Shown piece after piece: positions 7,642-15,675 of a stretch of 64,000 nucleotides of DNA (position 1 is the stretch's first letter; each line of letters opens with the position of its first letter). A program made the translations under genes and the position numbers. Location of the stretch: positions 99,698-163,697 of the forward strand of contig DASZTO010000057.1 of the NCBI GenBank assembly GCA_035548175.1, given 5' to 3'. This DNA comes from CALCHA01 sp035548175 (GTDB lineage Bacteria; Planctomycetota; Phycisphaerae; WQYP01). Below the pieces are notes generated by a model that saw nothing but the letters and a program-made list of their open reading frames with translations, made no database searches and was not told where the DNA came from.

Positions 7642-8667
7642 TCAGCGGGGGGCATGATCCGGCCGGTACGTGCTGGTCTGACGGGCGGGGAGCGAGCGGG
7701 AGAGGAACCGGAGCGTGAAGAAGGAAGCGATGGCGCACAGAAGCAGAAGGGTGATCGCGAGGAAGGCGAGTGGCTGGTGGTTGGCCAGGAGGATGGAGGC
7801 GTCGTAGCAGAAGAGCCAGAAGAGGCCCAGGAGGACGACGCGTTCGCCCTTCTGGCGGGGCGCGAGATTCTTGCGGGTGAGGATGCGTACGACCCAGGCG
7901 GCGTACAGGAGGGCGGCGATGGCGGGGCCCAGGAGCATGGGGAGATTGTCGGGAGTGACGGCGTGGCGGAGGAACATGTAGAGGAGGGCGAGAGAGTTGC
8001 CGACGAGCAGGCCGAGGATGATGAAAGCGTAATCGCGGAACTTGAGGCGCGGGCGTTTGTTTTCGAGTTTGTAGCCGAGGGTGGAGACGACGACGACGTG
8101 GGTGAGGAGGATCATGGAAAGGAAAAGGAGGGGCGTGCGGGGATTTCCGACGAGGCAGTGGAGGGCGCGGATGACGCCGAGGGTGAGGAGCCCGACGCCG
8201 CCGAGATATTTGGAGGTGGCATCATAGAAGACGATGAAAGCGGCGGTCGCGGCGGCGAAGAGGAGGGGCCAGGGAACGAAATCGGCGGTGTGGGGGCTGG
8301 GAATGGTCATGATGTGGAAGGGGGTGAGGAATGCGGCGGCAAGGAGCGCCAGGATGAGCAGGGCGAGGCAGATGACGATGGCGAAGCGCGGCGGGATGCG
8401 GCCCGAGGGAATGGGCCGGCGCGGGGCGAAGACGCGGTCGCGGCGGGCGTCCAGGAGGTCGTTGAGGGACATGCCAAAGGCGTAGAGGCCGAAGGAGACG
8501 ACGCCCGTGACGGCCATTTTGCCGACGGTGACGATCATGGGGTTGGAATCCGGGGCGCCGGGGGAGCGCAGGAGGAGGACTGCCCAGGCGTCGGCGATGG
8601 CGGTAAAGGCCAGTGCGGCGCGCGTGAGTTGGAGCAGGGCGAGGAGGCGGAAGAGGAGGCGGAGCAT
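7642..8667 (-). CDS. UbiA-family prenyltransferase
   Basis: A 341-residue membrane protein starting MLRLLFRLLALLQL. The first aspartate motif of the UbiA superfamily is intact: N-D-L-L-D-A-R-R-D in SLNDLLDARRDR, near residue 75. The second motif region is seen as FYDATSKYLGGVG near 150. Eight or nine hydrophobic spans follow the usual pattern. The family transfers polyprenyl groups to aromatic or sugar-phosphate acceptors for quinones, hemes or lipids; the acceptor cannot be told from sequence. The frame is open far upstream (to 9678), but family similarity starts here and a TACAAT element ends seven bases before this ATG, suggesting a leaderless message. Confidence 0.85.
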   Translation of the reverse strand: MLRLLFRLLALLQLTRAALAFTAIADAWAVLLLRSPGAPDSNPMIVTVGKMAVTGVVSFGLYAFGMSLNDLLDARRDRVFAPRRPIPSGRIPPRFAIVICLALLILALLAAAFLTPFHIMTIPSPHTADFVPWPLLFAAATAAFIVFYDATSKYLGGVGLLTLGVIRALHCLVGNPRTPLLFLSMILLTHVVVVSTLGYKLENKRPRLKFRDYAFIILGLLVGNSLALLYMFLRHAVTPDNLPMLLGPAIAALLYAAWVVRILTRKNLAPRQKGERVVLLGLFWLFCYDASILLANHQPLAFLAITLLLLCAIASFFTLRFLSRSLPARQTSTYRPDHAPR

Positions 8668-8674
8668 GGAGAAG

Positions 8675-8680
8675 ATTGTA
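8675..8680 (-). promoter_or_regulatory. Candidate -10 (TACAAT) for a leaderless ubiA-like transcript
   Basis: TACAAT on the minus strand ends seven bases before the ATG at 8667, so transcription would start at or next to the start codon. No Shine-Dalgarno sequence is present in between. The -35 region is weak. Confidence 0.4.
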
Positions 8681-8784
8681 GCGGAGCGGCTGAGCGGGGT
8701 CGCGGCGAGGCATGGGAATTGCGGAGTGGAGGATGTGGGGAGCCAGGATTTTGCGGGGCGTGCGGATTTGATTGGAGGTGTGCG

Positions 8785-9093
8785 GTGGCTGAGGCGACCA
8801 ACGGCAATGCGATGGCGGGCGAGGCGGGGCAGCGGGGGCAGGATCGGCAGCCGGTGAAGAACGCGGGGAATCATGTGGAGGGGACGGCGCCCGAGGGCGC
8901 GCAGGTGGCGGGCGCGGGGCAAGTGCGCGGGCGGTCTGAGGAGGCCAGGAAGGCGATGACTCGCGGGGAAGCGCGCAAGGACATGCTGGATCCGGGACCG
9001 GGGCGGGAGGAGGCGGAGCGCAGCAAGGGCAATGCGCATCACGATCAGCATGAGCTGGAGCCGGAGATGAACAAGAAGGTGGAGGGGTTGTGA
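8785..9093 (+). CDS. Small hydrophilic protein of unknown function (102 aa)
   Basis: Starts at GTG 8785 with GGAGGTG ending four bases upstream, the best ribosome site in this part of the window. The product is highly charged and rich in Gly, Glu, Ala and Lys (for example TRGEARKDMLDPGPG), with no hydrophobic span and no Cys; it is probably disordered. No family was recognised. It lies between the divergent ubiA-like gene and the deaminase, and ends 12 bp before the deaminase frame, so the two may be co-transcribed. A longer frame continues upstream without a better start. Confidence 0.55.
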   Translation: MAEATNGNAMAGEAGQRGQDRQPVKNAGNHVEGTAPEGAQVAGAGQVRGRSEEARKAMTRGEARKDMLDPGPGREEAERSKGNAHHDQHELEPEMNKKVEGL

Positions 9094-9105
9094 GGGGGGA
9101 GTGGC

Positions 9106-9642
9106 GTGGGAGCAGAGCGTGGGGTAAAAGGGGGCGGTTGTGCGGAATTGGCTGGAGCGGATGTGACGGACGCGGATTGGATGCGGCTGGCGATTGAGAA
9201 ATCGCGCGAGGCGGTGGCGAAGGGGCAGACGCCGTTCGGGGCGGTCATTGTCAGCGGCGAGGGGGAGCGGGCGGAGCTTGTGGTGGCGGCGCACAACGTG
9301 GTCTTTGAGACGACGGACATCACGGCGCACGGGGAGGTGAACGCAATTCGGCTGGCGTGCCGAAAGCTGGGGCGGATTGATTTGCGCGGATGCACGATTT
9401 ATTCGTCGACCGAGCCGTGCCCGATGTGTTTTGCGGCGATTCACTGGGCGGGGATCGGGCGGATCGTGTATGGGGCGAGCATCGCGGATGCGCGGGCGGC
9501 GGGTTTCAATGAGCTGTCGATTTCGAACGAGGAGATGAAGGAGCGCGGGGGCAGCGGGGTCGTGGTGGAGGGCGCGGTGTTGAAGGAGGAGGCGGCGGGG
9601 GTGTTTCGCGAATTCTTGAAGCGCGGCGGGAAGGTGTATTGA
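9106..9642 (+). CDS. Nucleoside deaminase (CMP/dCMP deaminase superfamily, GuaD-like)
   Basis: The zinc-binding catalytic motifs are complete: HGEVNAI (His-x-Glu) near residue 76 and PCPMC about 30 residues later. The surroundings TPFGAVIV, AHNVV, and IYSSTEPCPMCFAAIHWAG match cytosolic guanine deaminase-like and related nucleoside deaminases rather than the tRNA-specific TadA, though TadA cannot be fully excluded. It hydrolytically removes an amino group from a purine or pyrimidine base. The GTG at 9106 has GAGGGGGG upstream. GTG 9163, with GGAG five bases upstream, gives the protein length usual for the family (about 159 aa) and is a serious alternative. Confidence 0.85.
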   Translation: MGAERGVKGGGCAELAGADVTDADWMRLAIEKSREAVAKGQTPFGAVIVSGEGERAELVVAAHNVVFETTDITAHGEVNAIRLACRKLGRIDLRGCTIYSSTEPCPMCFAAIHWAGIGRIVYGASIADARAAGFNELSISNEEMKERGGSGVVVEGAVLKEEAAGVFREFLKRGGKVY

Positions 9643-9950
9643 GGGGAGAGCGGCGGGTGAGGATGGGGACTGGGGCAAGGCGTTGGCGGGGTTGAGGGGC
9701 GGGGCGATGAAGAGGATGCCGTTGTCGATGATGGTGCCGGCGAAGGGGGTGTCGGAGGGCAGAGTCAGGGTACGTACCGTGCATTTTGGGCTGTGGGGTC
9801 GGCATTGCGATAATCCGTCGCCCCCCCCACCGCTCCGTACGGTCGCGGCTCTGCCACGATTGGTCGAAACGGAAGGATGTGTGGTGCTCGGCGGGATGAA
9901 CAGCCGGGGGTTAGAATGCGAAGCATCAGTGACTGCCTTTTTGGAGATGG
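9643..9950. other. Intergenic region, no gene supported
   Basis: 308 bp between the deaminase and the NagB-like gene. It holds a palindromic GGTACGTACC near 9770, a run of eight C at about 9821-9828, and a possible -10 TAGAAT at 9912-9917, 33 bp before the next start. Open frames here look like compositional shadows. No terminator hairpin with a T-run was seen. Confidence 0.6.
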
Positions 9951-11939
9951 ATGATGGATCGTCCGGGCATTGAAAATATACCGGTGGAGGTGTTTGGGGA
10001 TGCGGGGGAGGCGTCGGTGGCGGTGGCGCGGGGGATTGCGGGGTTGATTCGGGAACGGGCGAAGGAGGGGAAAAGGTGCGTGCTGGGGCTGGCGACGGGT
10101 AGCACGCCGGTGGGGGTGTACGCGGAGCTGGTGCGGATGTGCAAGGCGGGAGAGGTTTCGTTTCGCAATGTGGTGACGTTCAATCTGGATGAATATTTTC
10201 CGATGGGGCGGGAGGAGTTGCAGAGTTATTGGCGGTTCATGCAGGAGCATTTATTTGCGCATGTAGATATTGAGGCGGAGAACGTGCACGTGCCGGATGG
10301 GACGATTGCGATGAGCGAGGTGGGGGCGTATTGCCGGCGGTATGAGGAGATGATTGCGGAAGCGGGGGGATTGGACCTGCAATTGTTGGGGATCGGCCGG
10401 ACGGGACATATCGGGTTCAACGAACCCGGGAGCGGGCGGGAATCGCGGACCCGGTTGATCACGCTGGATCGGGTGACGCGGCTCGATGCGGCGGCGGATT
10501 TTTTCGGGGAGGAGTTTGTTCCGCGGCGGGCGATCACAATGGGCGTTGGGACGATTCTGAGCGCGCGGCAAGTGGTGCTGATGGCGTTTGGGGAGCACAA
10601 GGCGGGGGTGGTGCGGCAGGCGGTGGAGGGGTCGGTGACGAGCAGCGTCGCGGCGAGTTTTCTGCAGGAGCATCCGCATGCGCGGGTGGTGGTGGATGAG
10701 GCGGCGGCGGCGGAGTTGACGCGCTTTAAGACGCCCTGGCTTTTGGAGGGCCGTGAGGAAAAGCCCGTTGCTTCGAGCATGCTTCACGGGGCCCCTGCCC
10801 CATTAACCATGGCACACGGGGTTACGTGGGATGATGCGATGACGCGGAAGGCGGTGATCTGGCTGGCGCGGGAGGTGGGCAAGCCGATTTTGAAATTGAC
10901 GGATGAAGATTACAACGAGCATCATCTGCAGGATCTGGCGGCGGCGCGGGAATCGGCGTATGACGTGAACGTCGACGTGTTTCGAAGTTTGCAGGAGACC
11001 ATCACGGGCTGGCCGGGGGGAAAGCCGGCGAGCGAGAAACGCCCGGGGGATATCGCGCGGGCGACGGACGCCGTGTTTCCGAAGCGGATCGTGATTTTTT
11101 CGCCGCATCCGGACGATGATGTGATTTCGATGGGCGGGACGCTGATAAGGCTGGTGGATCAGGAGCACGAGGTGCACGTGGCGTATCAGACGTCGGGGAA
11201 TATTGCGGTGTTTGATGCGGATGCGATCCGGTTTGCGGACTTTGCAGCGGAGTATAATCGGCTGTTCGGGATCGGGGCGGCGGATGCAAAGAGAGTGGAG
11301 GAGCATATCGAAGCTTTTTTGCGGCGGAAACAACCGGGGCAGGTGGATTCGCCGGAGGTGCAGTCGATCAAGGGATTGATCCGTCGGGGGGAGGCGCGGG
11401 CGGCGGGTCGGGCATGCGGGGTTCCGGTCGAGAGGCTGCACTTCATGGATTTGCCGTTCTATGAAACCGGCCGTGTGAAGAAGAAGCCGCTGGGCGAGGA
11501 GGACGTGCGGCTGACGGTGGAATTGCTCGAGAAAATAAGGCCGCAACAGATCTATGCGGCGGGGGATTTGTCGGATCCGCATGGGACGCACCGGGTGTGT
11601 CTGGCGGCGGTGCTGGAGGCGGTGAGGCGGATTCGCGCGCGGGATGGGCAGGGTTGGATTTCGCAGTGCGAGGTGTGGTTGTATCGCGGGGCGTGGCAGG
11701 AATGGGAGCCGGAGAAGATTGAGATGGCGGTGCCGCTGTCGCCGGAGGAATTGCTAAGAAAACGGATGGCGATATTCAAACATCAGAGTCAGAAGGATCG
11801 GGCGATGTTTCCGGGACTTGATCAGCGGGAGTTCTGGCAGCGGGCGGAGGATCGGAACCGGGCGACGGCGGCGATGTATGACAAGCTGGGGTTGGCGGAG
11901 TATGAGGCGATCGAGGGGTTTGTTCGCTGGCGCGAATAG
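9951..11939 (+). CDS. Glucosamine-6-phosphate deaminase-like protein fused to a PIG-L deacetylase-like domain
   Basis: A 662-residue two-domain protein. Residues 10-270 are NagB-like: LATGSTPVGVYAEL (substrate loop), VTFNLDEYFPM (catalytic Asp), LLGIGRTGHIGFNEPG. Residues about 370-650 are PIG-L/LmbE-like, with the zinc motif FSPHPDDDVISMGG and a later DLSDPHGTHRVC. NagB converts glucosamine-6-phosphate to fructose-6-phosphate and ammonia; PIG-L enzymes remove N-acetyl groups from sugars. Joined, they could turn an N-acetylamino-sugar derivative into a glycolytic sugar, which is inference. This architecture exists in Bacteroidota and Planctomycetota. GGAG lies six bases before the ATG at 9951; the ATG at 9954 is also possible. 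Confidence 0.85.
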   Translation: MMDRPGIENIPVEVFGDAGEASVAVARGIAGLIRERAKEGKRCVLGLATGSTPVGVYAELVRMCKAGEVSFRNVVTFNLDEYFPMGREELQSYWRFMQEHLFAHVDIEAENVHVPDGTIAMSEVGAYCRRYEEMIAEAGGLDLQLLGIGRTGHIGFNEPGSGRESRTRLITLDRVTRLDAAADFFGEEFVPRRAITMGVGTILSARQVVLMAFGEHKAGVVRQAVEGSVTSSVAASFLQEHPHARVVVDEAAAAELTRFKTPWLLEGREEKPVASSMLHGAPAPLTMAHGVTWDDAMTRKAVIWLAREVGKPILKLTDEDYNEHHLQDLAAARESAYDVNVDVFRSLQETITGWPGGKPASEKRPGDIARATDAVFPKRIVIFSPHPDDDVISMGGTLIRLVDQEHEVHVAYQTSGNIAVFDADAIRFADFAAEYNRLFGIGAADAKRVEEHIEAFLRRKQPGQVDSPEVQSIKGLIRRGEARAAGRACGVPVERLHFMDLPFYETGRVKKKPLGEEDVRLTVELLEKIRPQQIYAAGDLSDPHGTHRVCLAAVLEAVRRIRARDGQGWISQCEVWLYRGAWQEWEPEKIEMAVPLSPEELLRKRMAIFKHQSQKDRAMFPGLDQREFWQRAEDRNRATAAMYDKLGLAEYEAIEGFVRWRE

Positions 11940-11940
11940 T

Positions 11941-11975
11941 TCAATGGGGGTATTGGGGAAATTGGTTCAATTCGG
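11941..11975. repeat. TTCAATTGG-type short-word repeat
   Basis: Degenerate copies of TTCAAT-GGGG / TTGGTTCAATT between the NagB-like stop and the convergent purK end. The same word family recurs at 15315-15352, 16474-16515 and, inverted, 26240-26273. Confidence 0.6.
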
Positions 11976-13250
11976 GCCGGGGGCGGATAACTTTACGAAA
12001 AGCGCGCTGGCGGCGGCGAGGGCTTCCGTGGGAGTGGGGGCGGTGTGGATCATGTGGCCCATTTTGCGCGCCGGACGCGGGGACTTGCCGTAGAGGTGGA
12101 GGGTGGCGCGGGGATCGGCGAAGAGGGCGGGCCAATCGGGTTCGATTTCAGCGCCGGGGGGATTGGGGCGCCAGAGGTCGCCGAGGAGGTTGGTCATGAC
12201 GGCCGGTTGGAGGAGGGGGACTTCGGTCACGGACGGGGGGTGGGTCGGGCCGAGGGGGAGGTTGCAGATGGCGGCGATGTGGAGTTCGAATTGGGAGCGG
12301 GCGGTGGCGCGCAGGGTGACGTGGCCGGAGTTGTGCGGGCGGGCGGCGAGTTCATTCATCAGGACGTCGCCGTTGTCCAGGACGAACATTTCGACCGCGA
12401 GGAGTCCGACGACGCCGAGTTTTTCCGCGATGGCGGCGGCGTGGGCGCGCGCGGCTTTTTCGGTGGCGGCGGGGAAGCCGGCGGGAATGAGGGTCTGGTG
12501 GAGGATGCCGTGGCGGTGTTCATTTGTGAACATGGGGAAGCTGGCGGATTGGCCGGCGGGGTTGCGGGCGACGATGACGGAGGCTTCGGCGATGAAGGGG
12601 ACGGCCTGTTCGAGGAGGAGGGGTTGTTGGCCCAGATCGGACCAGGCGCGGGCGGCGTCGGCGTCGGAGCGGAGCCAGAGCTGGCCCTTGCCGTCGTAGC
12701 CTCCGCGGGCGGTTTTGGCGACGACGGCAAGGGGAGTCGGGGCGCTGCCCGGTAAAAAAGACTCCTGACCCCTTTTCTGTTCGGAAGGTGGAAAAGACTC
12801 CTGACCCCTTTTTTGGAGAAGATGGTACGCGGGGAGGAGGGCGGATTCCTGCTCGACGATGGCGAAGGGGCCGTGGGGGAAGTGGTGGGCGGCGAAGAGG
12901 GATTTTTCGTGGCGGCGGTCGCGGCAGACGGCTTGCACCGCGGAGGAGGGGGCGATACGCACCGTGCCGAGCGACTCCGCGGCCTGAAGAACTTCGGGGG
13001 GCACTTGTTCGAATTCATTGGTGAGCACGTCCAGATCGCGGGCGAAGTCGGCGACCGTGACTGGGTCGGCCGTGTTGCCCGTGATGTGACGGTCGGCCCA
13101 GCGGGCGGCGGGGTCGTCGGGCGATTCGGAGAGAACGTGGGTGATGTAGCCCATGCGGCGGGCGGCTTCGCACAGCATGGCGCCAAGTTGGCCGCCGCCG
13201 AGGATGCCGATGGTGGCGGGAGGGAGGATGGTTTTTGAGGGATTGCCCAT
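11967..13250 (-). CDS. purK: 5-(carboxyamino)imidazole ribonucleotide synthase
   Basis: An ATP-grasp enzyme of purine biosynthesis that carboxylates AIR with ATP and bicarbonate to N5-CAIR, the substrate of PurE. Visible marks: GILGGGQLGAMLCEAA at the N-terminus, FEQVPPEVL, TARGGYDGKGQ (ATP-binding loop), and EMFVLDNGDVLMNELAARPHNSGH with the metal-binding Glu/Asn and substrate residues. Two oddities. The start codon (ATG 13250, or 13271) lies inside an ATTGCC repeat cluster, giving the odd leader MGNRQSAMGN. Residues about 146-170 contain two copies of KRGQESF, encoded by a 21-bp DNA repeat at 12754-12814 and absent from the family. purE lies 93 bp upstream on the same strand. Confidence 0.92.
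   Translation of the reverse strand: MGNPSKTILPPATIGILGGGQLGAMLCEAARRMGYITHVLSESPDDPAARWADRHITGNTADPVTVADFARDLDVLTNEFEQVPPEVLQAAESLGTVRIAPSSAVQAVCRDRRHEKSLFAAHHFPHGPFAIVEQESALLPAYHLLQKRGQESFPPSEQKRGQESFLPGSAPTPLAVVAKTARGGYDGKGQLWLRSDADAARAWSDLGQQPLLLEQAVPFIAEASVIVARNPAGQSASFPMFTNEHRHGILHQTLIPAGFPAATEKAARAHAAAIAEKLGVVGLLAVEMFVLDNGDVLMNELAARPHNSGHVTLRATARSQFELHIAAICNLPLGPTHPPSVTEVPLLQPAVMTNLLGDLWRPNPPGAEIEPDWPALFADPRATLHLYGKSPRPARKMGHMIHTAPTPTEALAAASALFVKLSAPGPN
12754..12814. repeat. Duplicated 21-bp element inside purK (KRGQESF coding)
   Basis: Two copies of AAAGACTCCTGACCCCTTTT, extended by one or two A/T at the ends, starting near 12754 and 12791 and separated by 15 bp. Each copy has A/T-rich mirror-like ends. 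They sit in frame in purK. Confidence 0.85.
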
Positions 13251-13327
13251 TGCCGATTGCCTATTGCCCATTGCAGAGGGAGTCGACGAGCCATTGGCAA
13301 TGGGCGATTGGCAATTGGCAATCGGCA
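13241..13327. repeat. Inverted pair of ATTGCC short-word arrays at the 5' end of purK
   Basis: The left arm (13241-13276) is ATTGCC repeated with one-base variation about every 7-8 bp. The right arm (13291-13327) is the reverse complement word GGCAAT repeated in the same way. The arms can pair around a loop of about 14 bp. Same family as 49361-49393 and 49834-49917 in gcvP. Confidence 0.85.
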
Positions 13328-13343
13328 GGATACAGAGTACCGG

Positions 13344-13853
13344 TCACGGGATTTTTTCCTCGAGAACTTTTTGGGTGTTGGCTTGTCGGTAGGCGGCGAG
13401 GGCTTGGTGGATTTCGGGGTGGGTGCTGGCGAGGAGTTGGGCGGCGAAGAGGGCCGCGTTGATGGCGCCTGCTTTTCCGATGGCAAACGTCGCGACGGGA
13501 ACGCCGGCGGGCATCTGGACGATGGAGAGGAGGGAATCGAGACCGTTGAGGGCGGCGGAGTGGATGGGGACGGCGAGGACGGGGAGGAGGCTGTGAGAGG
13601 CGGTCATGCCGGGAAGGTGGGCCGCGCCGCCGGCGCCCGCGATGATCGCGCGCAGCCCCCGGCCTTCGGCGGATTTGGCGTAGTCAGCCATCAGATCGGG
13701 GGTGCGGTGGGCGGAGACGATTTTCATTTCGAAGGGGATGGCCAGCGAGGTGAGGGTGTCCGCGGCGTGCTGCATGGTGGGCAGGTCGGAGGAGGAGCCC
13801 ATGATGATGCCGACGAGGGGCGGGGCGGTCGGGGGAGGCGTGGCGGTGGTCAT
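13344..13853 (-). CDS. purE: 5-(carboxyamino)imidazole ribonucleotide mutase
   Basis: A 169-residue class I PurE. It moves the carboxyl group of N5-CAIR to C4, giving CAIR. Diagnostic blocks are all present: IIMGSSSDLPTMQHA near residue 16, KIVSAHRTPDLMADYA with the conserved His, IIAGAGGAAHLPGM, and VPIHSAALNGLDSLLSIVQM. A Pro/Thr-rich leader of about 12 residues precedes the core. It is transcribed ahead of purK, in the usual purE-purK order, although the junction is interrupted by the inverted ATTGCC repeat. Confidence 0.95.
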   Translation of the reverse strand: MTTATPPPTAPPLVGIIMGSSSDLPTMQHAADTLTSLAIPFEMKIVSAHRTPDLMADYAKSAEGRGLRAIIAGAGGAAHLPGMTASHSLLPVLAVPIHSAALNGLDSLLSIVQMPAGVPVATFAIGKAGAINAALFAAQLLASTHPEIHQALAAYRQANTQKVLEEKIP

Positions 13854-13990
13854 GCGCGGGCCCTCGGTAAGGGGGAAGAGAGAAGATACCCGATGGTGAG
13901 GAAGTGGGGAATGCGCGCGGCGTCTTTTCGCGTGCGCGGGCGCTGCGGTATGATTGCGGAATGTGAAGAAAGGATTAGCAGGGAACGCTG

Positions 13991-15265
13991 GTGCTCTGGT
14001 CCGTATCGTTTGTGTTTTTCTGGGTGTGGCTCGCGGCGCTGGTGCTGGCGATCTGGGCTGCGCGGATTGCGCAGCGGTTCGGGGTGCGACTGCCCCGGAA
14101 AGTGCAGCGGGAGGTGGAGGCGGAGCGGTATCCGCGCGTCGCCGTGATTTTGCCCATCAAGGGCGTCGATGATGACACGCTCGGAAACGTGCGGGCGCTC
14201 TTGGAGCAGGATTATCCCGCCTATCGGCTGATTTTCGTCGTCGAGTCGGAGGAGGACCCGGTCGTGGCGCTCCTGGAAAAAGTGGCGCAGGAAGAGAGCC
14301 GGGTGGAACTGGTGGTCGCGGGCCTGGCGGAGCATCGCGGCCAGAAAGTGCACAACCAGTTGGCGGGCGTCGAGCGCACGACCGAGCGCGATGAGATCCT
14401 GGCTTTCATGGATGCCGATGCGAAGCCGGCGCCGCACTGGGTGCACAACCTCGTGATGCCGCTGACCTATGGCGAGCACATCGGGGCGACCACCGGCTAT
14501 CGGTATTACATTCCGGTGACGCCGCACACGGCCAACAAGATCGTGTCGGTGCTCAACGCGATGGTGGGCGCGCTCCTGGGCCCGTATCGGCGGACGTTTG
14601 CCTGGGGCGGGTCGATGGCGATTCGGCGGAATGATTTCTTCGGGTACGGACTGCACGATCTGTGGCAGGGAGCGCTCTCGGATGATTATGTGCTGTCCTA
14701 CTGCGTGAAGAGCGTGGCCAAGCGGAAGATTCAGTTTGTCGCGCAATGCCTGGTGGCCTCGGATGCGAATTTCAACTGGGCGTCGCTGTTTGAATTCGCC
14801 GTGCGCCAGTATCGGATCACTAAGGTATGCGCGCCGTGGGTGTGGATGACCGCGGTGGGCGGGGCCGCGCTGTATCTCACGGCATTCTGCTACACGCTGT
14901 TCAATGTGATCTACGGCTTCACGGGGGCGGAGGCGCTGCACGGCGAGCATCTCCGGCAAATGGCGATGTTCGCGGGGCTCTATGGAACGTCGATGCTGCG
15001 GGGATATCTGCTGGTGCTCGGCGGGGAGCGGATGTTGCCGGAGCATAAGGAGGCGATTCGCTCAACGATGGGGTGGGCGACGGTGGGGATGCCGTGGTGT
15101 TTTGTGATCAATCTGGTGGCGTTGATCGGGAGCGGGATCGGGCGGACGATCGTGTGGCGCGGGGTGACCTATCGGATGGTGTCGCGGTTGAAGACGGAGG
15201 TGCTGCGGCCGCGCGGCGGGGTGGTGGAGAAACGACGGGCGGAGGTAGTGGGGCGGGGGGACTAG
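13991..15265 (+). CDS. Family 2/21 glycosyltransferase (ceramide glucosyltransferase-like)
   Basis: A 424-residue membrane glycosyltransferase. An N-terminal membrane helix (residues 3-25) precedes a GT-A domain: VAVILPIKGVDDDTLGNV near 50, ESEEDP, FMDADAKPAP (DxD-like), ALSDDYVLS (third Asp), and RQYRI (the Q/R-x-x-R-hydrophobic motif). Two or three C-terminal membrane spans follow. This arrangement is that of GT21 enzymes, which glucosylate ceramide or, in bacteria, hopanoids or other lipids; the acceptor here is not known. The start is GTG 13991; the region upstream has no strong ribosome site. The stop codon lies in the first unit of a G-rich tandem repeat. Confidence 0.8.
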   Translation: MLWSVSFVFFWVWLAALVLAIWAARIAQRFGVRLPRKVQREVEAERYPRVAVILPIKGVDDDTLGNVRALLEQDYPAYRLIFVVESEEDPVVALLEKVAQEESRVELVVAGLAEHRGQKVHNQLAGVERTTERDEILAFMDADAKPAPHWVHNLVMPLTYGEHIGATTGYRYYIPVTPHTANKIVSVLNAMVGALLGPYRRTFAWGGSMAIRRNDFFGYGLHDLWQGALSDDYVLSYCVKSVAKRKIQFVAQCLVASDANFNWASLFEFAVRQYRITKVCAPWVWMTAVGGAALYLTAFCYTLFNVIYGFTGAEALHGEHLRQMAMFAGLYGTSMLRGYLLVLGGERMLPEHKEAIRSTMGWATVGMPWCFVINLVALIGSGIGRTIVWRGVTYRMVSRLKTEVLRPRGGVVEKRRAEVVGRGD

Positions 15266-15302
15266 CGGGGGGAGTAGCGGGGGGAGTAGCGGGGGGGGGG
15301 GG
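15254..15302. repeat. 12-bp G-rich tandem repeat ending in a 12-G run
   Basis: Three units of CGGGGGG(A/G-type)CTAG/AGTAG at 15254, 15266 and 15278, then a C followed by 12 consecutive G (15291-15302). The four G-runs could form a G-quadruplex. It covers the last bases of the glycosyltransferase gene. Confidence 0.85.
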
Positions 15303-15314
15303 CCATTGGGGATC

Positions 15315-15352
15315 GGTTCAATTGGTTGAAGTGGTTTAATTGGTGCAATTGG
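15315..15352. repeat. TTCAATTGG-type short-word repeat
   Basis: Four degenerate copies of the word (TTCAATTGG, TTGAAGTGG, TTTAATTGG, TGCAATTGG) in the gap between the convergent glycosyltransferase and YjfB-like genes. Confidence 0.75.
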
Positions 15353-15385
15353 TAGAGGCGGTGCGCTGCGCGATGGGGGAGGGGT

Positions 15386-15607
15386 TCAGGCGCTGATGTC
15401 GATCAGGGAGCCCAGGCCGGTGGCTTGCGCGAGGGAGGGGTCGGAGAGTTGGGTGTTGGCGGTGCCGTTGAGGAGGTCGAGAATGGCGGCGCCTTGCTGG
15501 CGTTCGGCGTTGAGGGTCTTGGCGGCCACGGCGTAACCAATGTCGCTGGCGACGCGCGCGGGCGTGAGCTGGGCGTCGGTGAGCTGGGACTGTGCGGGGC
15601 TGATCAT
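15386..15607 (-). CDS. YjfB-like putative motility protein
   Basis: A 73-residue protein matching the small YjfB-like family: SDIGYAVAAKTLNAERQQGAAILDLLNG fits the family's conserved helix ending in a Q-G-x-A-hydrophobic-hydrophobic pattern. Members are called putative motility proteins because of neighbourhood and regulon data; no biochemical function is established. No flagellar gene is in this window. It is convergent with the glycosyltransferase and divergent from the QueD-like gene, with 68 bp between the two starts. Confidence 0.7.
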   Translation of the reverse strand: MISPAQSQLTDAQLTPARVASDIGYAVAAKTLNAERQQGAAILDLLNGTANTQLSDPSLAQATGLGSLIDISA

Positions 15608-15663
15608 CTGTATGTTATCGGCTCGAAGGGGTGGGGATGTTCAGTGCGGGGATGGAATTAGGG

Positions 15664-15669
15664 TAGAAT
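15664..15669 (+). promoter_or_regulatory. Candidate -10 (TAGAAT) for a leaderless queD-like transcript
   Basis: TAGAAT ends six bases before the ATG at 15676, which places the expected transcription start on the A of the ATG. No ribosome site lies between. Confidence 0.4.
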
Positions 15670-15675
15670 GGCTGA

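Noticed and set aside
9643..9805. A minus-strand gene downstream of the deaminase, encoding a plausible-looking LPSDTPFAGTIIDNGILF segment
   Set aside because: There is no start codon or ribosome site, and the frame runs on as antisense through the deaminase.
12754..12814. The two 21-bp copies in purK, and other arrays, as a CRISPR array
   Set aside because: Repeats are too short, only two to five units, with no regular unique spacers and no cas genes.
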